This document shows positions 1-7,128 of a stretch of 36,885 bases of DNA, piece after piece. The translations under genes and the position numbers were made by a program. Origin of the DNA: Pirellulaceae bacterium (GTDB taxonomy: Bacteria; Planctomycetota; Planctomycetia; Pirellulales; Pirellulaceae); NCBI GenBank assembly GCA_016784735.1, contig JADHUC010000095.1:1-36885 (forward strand), given 5' to 3'. The notes beneath the pieces are model-generated. The model was not told the origin of the DNA and made no database searches. It was given only the letters and a program-made list of their open reading frames with translations. Position 1 is the stretch's first letter. Every line of letters begins with the position of its first letter.

Positions 1-1032
1 CACGTAACCTTGGCGACAAACCGATTCCGCTCCAATTGAATTGCGCTACCGATGATTGCCTGATCGCCTGCGACGAGAATTTCTTCGGCGCCTTCTGTGT
101 CTGGGATTTCGCCCAGAGTCTTCCCCGTTCGAGCGTCCAGGATCTGAACGCTGCCACCGTACTCGAATGTGACGTACAGCCGGTCCTTATCGGCCACAAG
201 CCGTCTGGCCATGCTTCCGCGAAAGAACCGCAACGCTCGAGTTTTCCACGCCCGGCTTCCCCAAGTCGTCAGCGGTCGTCGCCACAGCACGGCTCCATTG
301 AACGCATCCCGCGCAATCAGGATCCACCGTTCGCCCAATCGCGGATCCTCCATGCCGGTCAGGCCCTCGTCGAAAACGTAGAACATGCGGCCGCGAGCGG
401 TTACCAACGCCACAAAGCTGTTATTCATCTCGTGACTTCTGCCCCACATCGGACCAGCCGACCACTGCAAACGTCGGGGCGGGCCAACCAGCGCATCTTG
501 CGAAACAGCGTTACCCGTCGCATCGTGCAGAAAATGGGTCCACTCGTCGATCTCCTCGGGCCAGGGCTTGGTCCATTTCCGATTTTCGATTGGCGATTGC
601 CGATTGAGGAAAAGGGCCACGCCATTCGGGACCAGTATCCTGGCGATCTCCTCCTCGGCCACTTGCCAATCGTCACTTGTCACTATCACCATGTTGACGA
701 GATTGTCCACGAACGGGAGTTTCCCACCGTCGAACTGCCTCACAGATACCGGCCCGTAGCAACCTTGGGATTGGATACGTTTGCGAGCCGCCGCCACTTT
801 CTCATGGTCGCGATCCAGCGCCTGAACGACGTATCGACCGTCGGCAGACAACTCCAGACAAAGCTCTGCGTCGCCACAGCCGAGTTGGACAATAATGCCT
901 CCCTCGGTTCCGCTTTCCTGGAGCAATCTTCTGCCATCGAGTTGTTCTGCAGCCACCGAATGGAAAGGTATCACAAGAGACACGAAAAATGCTGCCAATA
1001 CTCCCTGACGAAGAAGATGTCTTCCGGCCATG
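1..1032 (-). CDS. Secreted methyltransferase-like / PQQ-like beta-propeller fusion protein (C-terminus beyond window)
   Basis: This is the N-terminal 344 residues of a leftward gene that runs off the window. My reading of the reverse strand starts MAGRHLLRQGVLAAFFVSLV, a signal peptide ending near HSVAA, with AAGGAG about 10 nt upstream of the ATG. Residues about 42-135 form a class I SAM-methyltransferase-like fold: motif I is QLGCGDAEL, then ALDRD, and a terminal EEEIARILVPNGVALF strand. After a short linker (NRQSPIENRKW) comes EIDEWTHFLHDATGNAVS, then PQQ-like propeller sequence (ARDAFNGAVLWRR, ILDARTGKTLGEIPD). The same order occurs in the divergent gene starting at 1313, so the two are paralogues. 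An exported methyltransferase domain is odd, because SAM is not expected outside the cytoplasm; the domain may be degenerate or may bind something else. The function is unknown. The family call is firm and any activity is inference. Confidence 0.85.
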
Positions 1033-1312
1033 GTCTCATTTCTCCTTGGCGAGTTGTCGGTCTGGCGTTGACCGCCGTGAGGTTCACGCTTTTGCCCCAT
1101 TTTCGCAGGAGAACCGCGTTCTACGCAAGCGGCAGGCGGGGACTTACCCACCGTGACCCGCGATTGTCGGGTAGTCCGCAGGAGCGTCAAGAGGTAGAGT
1201 CTTGAGTTGAGAAACAGCAGGTCCGGACTGCCGGACGGGACCTACCAACACGCAGCGTCTGTGCCTTGCTGAAACAAAGTGTCGTCACTCGACTCGATTG
1301 GGAGTACCTAAC
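1033..1312. promoter_or_regulatory. Divergent promoter region between the two methyltransferase/PQQ-like paralogues
   Basis: This is a 280-base spacer between two outward-reading paralogous genes, so it must hold promoters for both. I could not pick a convincing -35/-10 pair. It contains a compact hairpin at 1221-1236 (GTCCGG, loop ACTG, CCGGAC) flanked by AG and GGGACCT, which could be an operator or a dispersed repeat. GGAG lies at 1301-1304, in front of the rightward ATG at 1313. No RNA gene or small protein is evident. Confidence 0.4.
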
Positions 1313-4300
1313 ATGATCAAGCGACGAACGACCAGATTGGTCTCGTTTTCGTTAAATGTTGCACTTGCGCTGTCATTCTCGCTTTGTGCCGGGGAGGTGG
1401 AAGATCAAGCCAATCAGATTTTGGAAGACACCGGAATCAAAGGCGGTTTGATCGTCCACGTGGGCTGCGGCGATGGAAAGCTGACGGCGGCGCTTCGAGC
1501 GGGCGACCAGTATCTCGTCCACGGCCTTGATTGTGACGAGGCAAACGTACGGGCCGCACGCGAACATATTCGGTCTCTGGGTCTGTACGGCAAAGTGTCC
1601 GTCGAACAGTTCGATGGCACGCATCTGCCCCACACCGACAACTTGGCAAACCTTGTCGTCTTTGACGATCTTGGTGACGTCTCGATGGACGAGGTCGTGC
1701 GTGTACTGGCGCCGGGCGGCGTCGCTCTTTCCCTCAATCGACAATCGGAAATCGAAAATCGGAAATCGATTAAGCCGCGGCCTACGGAGATCGACGAGTG
1801 GACGCATTATCTGTACGATGCATCGAACAACGCGGTATCAAAAGACACGATCTCCGGCCCGCCTCATCACGTCCAGTGGATCGGGGGACCCAAGTGGGCC
1901 CGCGGTCACGAGCAACTGGCCAGCGTCAGCTCGGTCGTCTCTTCGGGAGGCCGCGTGTTCTACATCGTCGATGAAGCGTCGCCTGCCTCCGTTACGCTGC
2001 CCTCGAACTGGACTCTCATGGCTCGCGACGCATTTAACGGCGTGCTTCTGTGGAAGCGGTCCCTGGGGGATTGGGAATACCGCCTGCGACCATTCCGATC
2101 GGGCCCGCCGCAGCTTTCGCGAAGATTGGTTTCCATCGAGGACCGAGTGTACGTGACGCTGGGCTACGGTGCACCGCTTACGGCTCTGGACGCAGCGACC
2201 GGCGAAGTCGCAAAGGAATACGAGGGAACGGAAGGCACCGAAGAAATCGTGTATCACGACGGCACGCTCTATCTGGTTGTCGGCGACGTGGCCGAACAAC
2301 GCGCTTTGGACGAAGCGGTGCGACGCGGCCAACCGCTGCCGCCCGTCGCTCGACGCATCACGGCGATTAATGCAGATACCGGCCAATCCTTGTGGACGAA
2401 GACAGATGTGGACGCGGCCGAGGTCTTCGCCCTTTCACTGGTGATCAGCCAGGGGCGTGCGTTCTTCCAGACCAAGGGCGAGGTCATCTGCCTGAACACC
2501 GATTCCGGCCAAGAGATCTGGCGATCCGCTCGGCCCGCCAGTCTGAAGCGACCGGGATGGTCAGTCCCCACGCTGGTCGTGTACGGCGACGTGTTGATTT
2601 CGGCGGACCGCAAGGTGCCCGAAGAGCCGGAAGAGGGGCCCAGACCGCGAAAGGTGCAATGGGATTACAGCTTCGGCGGTGGCAATGCACCGCCGGGTGA
2701 CATGATCGCCTTTTCCACAGAAACAGGCGAGCGGTTGTGGAGTGTTCCGTGCCGCGAGGGCTACAACGCCCCCGTGGATGTCCTGGTGGCCGATGGACTG
2801 TTGTGGTCCGGCAACCTGGTCGGGGCGCGGGATCCAGGCATCACGGTCGCACGGGATCCGGCCACGGGCGAGGTGAAACGCGAGCGACCGGACGACCATG
2901 AGTTTTTCACGCCCGGCATGAGCCACCACCGATGCTATCGAAACAAGGCGACCGAGCGTTTCATTATGCTGGGCCGCTCCGGCGTCGAATTTGTCGACGT
3001 CCAGACTGGCAAGGCATGCGCCAATCACTGGATTCGGGGAACCTGCCAGTACGGTGTGATGCCCGCAAACGGACTGCTGTACGTCCCGCAGCACACGTGC
3101 GCGTGCTACATCAAGACGAAACTGAACAGCTTCAACGCGCTGGCGCCGGAGCGGGAGTCGAAAGGTCAAAGTGTCGAAGAGTCAAAAGGTGATCGTCTCC
3201 AACGCGGGCCCGCGTTCACCGATATCCAGCAGCTCGGATCCAGCACCCCGGATCCCGACGCTTGGCCAACGTATCGCCACGACATCGCTCGAAGCGGTGC
3301 GACAGCGAGTGAGATTTCCGCAGACTTGGAGAACGTTTGGCAGACCAAGGTGGGTGGGCGGCTGAGCAGCGTGGTGAGTGCCGACGGCAAGGTGTTCGTT
3401 GCGGACATTGATGACCATTCTGTACATGCCTTCAGTTTGCAGGATGGCCAGTCGATCTGGAGTTACACGACTGGCGGTCGAGTAGACAGTCCTCCGACGG
3501 TTTACCAAGGCTTGGTGTTGTTCGGCAGTGCCGACGGCTGGGTGTATTGTCTGCGAGCGTCAGACGGGGCGATGGCGTGGCGTTTTAGGGCCGCTCCGGA
3601 AGAACGTCGCGCCGTGATCTACGACGGTCTGGAATCGGCCTGGCCGGTCAGCGGCAGTGTACTGGTGCAGGAGGGCGTCGCATACTTTGCAGCCGGGCGG
3701 TCCAGCTTCCTTGATGGTGGTATCTATCTGTATGGGGTGGACGCCACAACCGGCGAGCAGCAGTACGAATTCTGCGTCTCCGGCCGAGATCCGGAAACCG
3801 GTGAACAGCCCAAGTCGGCCGTCAAGGGGTTCGACATGCCCGGGGGGCTGCCGGACGTGCTCTCGGGCGATGGCACGTTCCTCTATATGCGCGACCTGAA
3901 ATTCGACCGCCAGTGTGTCCAGCAAGCCGACGGCGGTCTGCATCTGTTCAGCCCGACCGGGTATCTGGACGACAGTTGGTGGCACCGGTCGTACTGGATC
4001 TATGGCTCGCGATTCGTCGCCGGCTGGGGCGGCTGGTGGCAGGTCGGCAATCAAGTGCCGGCCGGACGCCTGTTGGCCTTCGACGATTCTACTATTTACG
4101 GATTCGGACGCAGTTTCTATCCCGGCGGCAACGCAGGGCAATGGAACAAGGGCGAGTACTATCACGTATTTGCTACTTCGAAGGATCAAGCGACCGTGCA
4201 ACGTCCGGCCCCCAAGAAGAAACGCGGCCGGCCGCCGGGCGACAGGACGCTGGTCGAATTCCTGTGGTCGAAGCGAGCGGACGTCAAGGCCCGGGCATTG

Positions 4301-4537
4301 GTACTGGCCGGCAAAACGCTCTTCATGGCCGGACCGCTCGGTGAGACTCACCATTCGACGGACGCCTTCGAAGGACGCGAGGGCATTCGCCTGCAGGCTA
4401 CTTCGACCGAAGACGGCAGCAAGCTGGCCGAATGTGAATTGGACAGCCTGCCCGTGTTCGACGGAATGGCAGCAGCCGATGGGCGTTTGCTACTCGTCAC
4501 CAAGGACGGCAAGGTCCGGTGCTTTGGCGGCAAATAG
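1313..4537 (+). CDS. Secreted methyltransferase-like / PQQ-like beta-propeller fusion protein
   Basis: This is a 1074-residue exported protein. I chose the ATG at 1313, with GGGAG about 8 nt upstream, over an in-frame TTG at 1298. A basic N-terminus and a hydrophobic stretch ending near SLCAG look like a signal peptide. Residues about 40-135 are a class I methyltransferase-like domain (VHVGCGDGKL, then GLDCDEANV, then EVVRVLAPGGVAL). A linker NRQSEIENRKS at about 142-152 leads to EIDEWTHYLYDASNNAVS, and the rest is a PQQ/BamB-like propeller with repeated blade ends such as INADTGQSLW, LNTDSGQEIW, FSTETGERLW and LRASDGAMAW. A second propeller section seems to begin at about residue 645 (DAWPTYRHDIARSG). 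Propellers of this kind often serve as binding scaffolds rather than true PQQ enzymes, and I see no evidence for quinoprotein dehydrogenase activity. It is the divergent paralogue of the gene at the left edge. Confidence 0.88.
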   Translation: MIKRRTTRLVSFSLNVALALSFSLCAGEVEDQANQILEDTGIKGGLIVHVGCGDGKLTAALRAGDQYLVHGLDCDEANVRAAREHIRSLGLYGKVSVEQFDGTHLPHTDNLANLVVFDDLGDVSMDEVVRVLAPGGVALSLNRQSEIENRKSIKPRPTEIDEWTHYLYDASNNAVSKDTISGPPHHVQWIGGPKWARGHEQLASVSSVVSSGGRVFYIVDEASPASVTLPSNWTLMARDAFNGVLLWKRSLGDWEYRLRPFRSGPPQLSRRLVSIEDRVYVTLGYGAPLTALDAATGEVAKEYEGTEGTEEIVYHDGTLYLVVGDVAEQRALDEAVRRGQPLPPVARRITAINADTGQSLWTKTDVDAAEVFALSLVISQGRAFFQTKGEVICLNTDSGQEIWRSARPASLKRPGWSVPTLVVYGDVLISADRKVPEEPEEGPRPRKVQWDYSFGGGNAPPGDMIAFSTETGERLWSVPCREGYNAPVDVLVADGLLWSGNLVGARDPGITVARDPATGEVKRERPDDHEFFTPGMSHHRCYRNKATERFIMLGRSGVEFVDVQTGKACANHWIRGTCQYGVMPANGLLYVPQHTCACYIKTKLNSFNALAPERESKGQSVEESKGDRLQRGPAFTDIQQLGSSTPDPDAWPTYRHDIARSGATASEISADLENVWQTKVGGRLSSVVSADGKVFVADIDDHSVHAFSLQDGQSIWSYTTGGRVDSPPTVYQGLVLFGSADGWVYCLRASDGAMAWRFRAAPEERRAVIYDGLESAWPVSGSVLVQEGVAYFAAGRSSFLDGGIYLYGVDATTGEQQYEFCVSGRDPETGEQPKSAVKGFDMPGGLPDVLSGDGTFLYMRDLKFDRQCVQQADGGLHLFSPTGYLDDSWWHRSYWIYGSRFVAGWGGWWQVGNQVPAGRLLAFDDSTIYGFGRSFYPGGNAGQWNKGEYYHVFATSKDQATVQRPAPKKKRGRPPGDRTLVEFLWSKRADVKARALVLAGKTLFMAGPLGETHHSTDAFEGREGIRLQATSTEDGSKLAECELDSLPVFDGMAAADGRLLLVTKDGKVRCFGGK

Positions 4538-4592
4538 TCAGCAAAGGTATCGTGAAGAAGCGTCTGAGATCCATACAGAAGGAGTTGAAGCG

Positions 4593-5090
4593 ATGCATGC
4601 ACGAACAACCGCAGCTCTCGTATTTGTTGCACTGGCAGGAACCGCGCTGGGTGGTCAGGAAAACCGTTCGGATGTAAACGGCGGCGATCATATCGTCATT
4701 CGAATGACCGGTGATCTTGCAAGAGCATACGCCCGTCGTATCGATCCATCGCGACAGAACGAAGTCCCCGCTGGCGTACAGATTTCGACTACCGCGACCG
4801 TCGCGCAGAAGATTGGCGACGGACGCGTTCGGATCGAGCATTTCTCACACATCAAACGTAACGGCAATGTGACTCGCCTTGTGTCGCTTACCGCAACAGT
4901 TGATGTAACCAAGATCGTAACCGACGTTACCCCGGAGAATACTCCGGTCTATCGTTCTCCCGCCGATCACGGGAATGGCGTCAAGCCAACATTGACACGA
5001 AGAGACCAGAAGACGTGCCGACTGGAGCTATCTGAGTTGAAAGGCTTGAAGCTTCGCACCTGGACACTCGCCGAAGAAATCGGCGAGTAA
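4593..5090 (+). CDS. Small exported protein of unknown function, with faint resemblance to the flagellar L-ring protein FlgH
   Basis: This 165-residue protein starts at an ATG with AAGGAG 8 nt upstream. The signal peptide (MHARTTAALVFVALAGTALG) has no lipobox cysteine. It begins 55 nt after the propeller gene and is probably co-transcribed with it. The mature part is beta-rich: a DGRVRIEHFSHIKRNGNVT segment is followed by TATVDVTKIVTDVTPENTPV. By eye this recalls the FlgH stretch in which a hairpin containing NGNL is followed by a 'V.P..IS..NTV' motif. FlgH itself is longer and is a lipoprotein, and I see no other flagellar genes, so this is only a fold-level suggestion. There are no recognisable catalytic residues. 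It is real on the basis of its ribosome binding site and signal peptide; its function is unknown. Confidence 0.7.
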   Translation: MHARTTAALVFVALAGTALGGQENRSDVNGGDHIVIRMTGDLARAYARRIDPSRQNEVPAGVQISTTATVAQKIGDGRVRIEHFSHIKRNGNVTRLVSLTATVDVTKIVTDVTPENTPVYRSPADHGNGVKPTLTRRDQKTCRLELSELKGLKLRTWTLAEEIGE

Positions 5091-5141
5091 TATTCAGACC
5101 CATCCACGGTGCTGCTTGCCGTTATCAACGGAGATGATGGG

Positions 5142-5492
5142 ATGCCTGCAATCGCACTTCTGAATGACGAAAAAGAATTGCTTGGGTTCATGCTTGTTGC
5201 CGGTGACGCGGCATTCACTCCTGACACTGAGTACGACTGCGTTCTCACTGGTATCCCGAAGATAGCTGAATTGCTCGACACTCCATTGTGTCGCGTCATT
5301 CAGGATCACAAGAACACCGAGTTTGTCGTTCACGTTTCCGGAAGACCGCGGGTTCTCACCGTCAGTTTGCTTGACGGGTGGAGCCTCTCCGTTTCGCTCG
5401 GGGAGGAAGGTGCCGGATCCTGGTCGGCAGAGCATGACGACGGAACTCGGTTGACCGGGCAGTGTATCCTGGCAAGGAAAGGCAGCAGCTAG
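5142..5492 (+). CDS. Hypothetical small protein
   Basis: This is a 116-residue protein if started at the ATG at 5142, which has GGAG about 8 nt upstream; an in-frame GTG at 5109 would add 11 residues. I do not recognise the family. The sequence is acidic, probably soluble and beta-rich (ending with GWSLSVSLGEEGAGSW and LTGQCILARKG), and has two isolated cysteines and no signal peptide. It lies about 50 nt downstream of the small exported protein on the same strand, and a long inverted repeat follows it. The overlapping antisense frame (5094-5567) has no protein-like character, so the forward gene is preferred. Existence is moderately supported and the function is unknown. Confidence 0.5.
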   Translation: MPAIALLNDEKELLGFMLVAGDAAFTPDTEYDCVLTGIPKIAELLDTPLCRVIQDHKNTEFVVHVSGRPRVLTVSLLDGWSLSVSLGEEGAGSWSAEHDDGTRLTGQCILARKGSS

Positions 5493-5515
5493 ATGGATCG
5501 CTTCGGACTGCGATA

Positions 5516-5588
5516 ATCCGTGATTGTCCTGAATCCGTGGGGAATGCCGAGCAAGATTCAGCCCCACGGATTCAGGACAACCACGGAT
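5516..5588. terminator. Long inverted repeat between convergent genes
   Basis: Arms at 5516-5542 and 5562-5588 are complementary over 27 bases with one mismatch. The inner 19 bases, TTGTCCTGAATCCGTGGGG, are perfect, and the loop is 19 nt. It sits between a rightward gene ending at 5492 and a leftward gene ending at 5683, so it could end transcription from both sides, although neither side has a clear T-run. It may equally be a dispersed palindromic repeat. Confidence 0.6.
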
Positions 5589-5682
5589 CGAGAGGATAGG
5601 TCAAGTCCCAGAGTTGATCCGCTCTGGCCGAAAGTCCGCTTGGTGCTGGCTTTCCGTGCCTCACGATGGTCGGCGTGCCACG

Positions 5683-6918
5683 TCAGTCGCCACGGTTGAG
5701 CCATTTCGGCAGCTTGCCGTCGCCGGTCTCTTCGCCTTCGAGCAACCAAGCCAGGTTTAGCTTCGCCACGGTCGAGCCGCCTTTCGGGCCGCCCTCGAAG
5801 TGGAGATAGATCCAGCCTTCGCTTTTCGTTTTCGGCCGACCGGCGTTGATCGAGGAATAGGCGTGACTGCCTTCAAAGACCAGTCGCTTCAAGGGCCACG
5901 TCTCACCGCCGTCGAAGCTGGTCCAGAGTGTTCCGTGATGGCGCCCGCCGGGGCTGTCGCAGTTGCTGTATACAAGGATATCTCTGTCCTTGATCGGCAG
6001 GCGCACCAGGCCTCCCATGCAGCCGTAGTTGGTGTCTTGTGGCCCGTCCGGGAGAATCTCGCAGACCGACAGATCTTTCCAGGTCGCGCCACCGTCCTCA
6101 CTCCAGGCGGTCCACCGCCTGCGAGGGTTGGCTCCTTCTTCGGCCCAATGCCGGCGCGAGTTGTAGTAAATTCGCCCATCGGCAAGCTCCGCCACCGTGG
6201 CCTCGCCGGTGCCCATTGCGGGAAACGGATCGCTCGTGCTCCAAGTCTTGCCGCCGTCGTCGCTATAGATCGCGCCGGTGTAGTGCTGCGGCCAGCGAGC
6301 CCGTTCGTTCCTTCCCGCGTACCATCGCGACGGCCGCAGTAACCGGCCTTTGTGCTTTCCGTGCCGCAGCGTGATTCCGTGCTCGTTCATGTGCATCGAG
6401 GGAACGTTGCCTTTGCTGTCTTTGTGGAAAACCGTCTCCTGAGCCTTCCACGTCTTGCCGTGATCGGAACTACGATAGACGTTGATTGGTGCGGGTGGGT
6501 GATGAGCTTCCACGAACCCCAGGATGTCTCCACTCTTCTCGTCGACCGTCAGCCCGCCACCCTGGAATCCGGGCTTGGCTATCGTGATTTCCTCACCCCA
6601 CGACTGGCCTCCGTCCTCGCTGCGACGGGCTCGGACGCTGGAGCTTCCCCAAGTGGCCAACACCGTGCCGTCCACGGCCACGACGACGTTCGGAAACCGC
6701 TCGCCTTGGAAAACCTGCTGCATCTCCAATTTCGGTTCACCCAAGAACGATTCGATCCCGCCTTCCGCCGGATGTCCCGCAGCGGTCACCCAGTCGCCGC
6801 CGGATGGCGTCTGGGCAAGGGCCGACGGTGCCATCAAAACGAGAGATGCGATCGTCGCCAGCAGGCGAACGACGCACGGAAGCGCAACTCGACTGTTTGA
6901 AATCGTGTTCCCAATCAT
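5683..6918 (-). CDS. Secreted sialidase-like BNR/Asp-box protein
   Basis: This 411-residue protein uses the ATG at 6918 (AGGAG about 10 nt upstream), which places a signal peptide at the N-terminus (LLATIASLVLMAPSALA, cleaved before QTPS). A longer in-frame start at 6990 would bury the signal. Five Asp boxes (S-x-D-x-G-x-x-W) mark a six-bladed sialidase propeller: SEDGGQSW at about 100, SSDHGKTW at 150, SDDGGKTW at 219, SEDGGATW at 273 and SFDGGETW at 334. A segment EATVAELADGRIYYNSR matches the region of sialidases that carries the catalytic Glu and one substrate Arg, and SHAYSSI is where the nucleophilic Tyr would lie. The expected role is cleavage of sialic acid or a related acidic sugar outside the cytoplasm; many planctomycete members have untested substrates. 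It lies downstream of the 890-residue propeller gene on the same strand. Confidence 0.85.
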   Translation of the reverse strand: MIGNTISNSRVALPCVVRLLATIASLVLMAPSALAQTPSGGDWVTAAGHPAEGGIESFLGEPKLEMQQVFQGERFPNVVVAVDGTVLATWGSSSVRARRSEDGGQSWGEEITIAKPGFQGGGLTVDEKSGDILGFVEAHHPPAPINVYRSSDHGKTWKAQETVFHKDSKGNVPSMHMNEHGITLRHGKHKGRLLRPSRWYAGRNERARWPQHYTGAIYSDDGGKTWSTSDPFPAMGTGEATVAELADGRIYYNSRRHWAEEGANPRRRWTAWSEDGGATWKDLSVCEILPDGPQDTNYGCMGGLVRLPIKDRDILVYSNCDSPGGRHHGTLWTSFDGGETWPLKRLVFEGSHAYSSINAGRPKTKSEGWIYLHFEGGPKGGSTVAKLNLAWLLEGEETGDGKLPKWLNRGD

Positions 6919-7000
6919 GATCGGCCGACTCCTGTGTGAAGAAACATTTGAATACGTGACTACTTGTACGCCACTGGTACTCGTTTTCACTTGTCGAATG

Positions 7001-7090
7001 CTGGTTATAGATTAGTGGTTATAGATGAAGAAGGCGACTGGAGACCGACTCGAAGGTTTCTTCCATCTATAACCACCAATCTATAACCAG
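7001..7090. repeat. Long inverted repeat built from GGTTATAGAT units
   Basis: The left arm 7001-7032 and right arm 7058-7090 pair almost completely. Each arm holds two GGTTATAGAT units (or their complement), so the structure is both a direct and an inverted repeat around a 25-nt GC-richer loop. On the leftward strand it lies between the stop of the propeller gene (7129) and the start of the sialidase-like gene (6918). It could terminate or attenuate the transcript, or protect the upstream mRNA end. Its AT-rich arms contrast with the surrounding DNA. Confidence 0.75.
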
Positions 7091-7128
7091 CTCCAAGAGT
7101 GTCCCTTTCTTGCGCGTCGCGGCTTGCC

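Noticed and set aside
36..1205. Rightward open frame of 389 codons at the left edge
   Set aside because: It is antisense to a protein with a signal peptide, methyltransferase motifs and clear similarity to the divergent gene at 1313. The rightward product is Arg/His/Pro-rich with no recognisable domain.
3915..4592. Long upstream extension in frame with the small exported protein at 4593
   Set aside because: It overlaps the propeller gene in another frame. The ATG at 4593 has its own ribosome binding site and begins a signal peptide.
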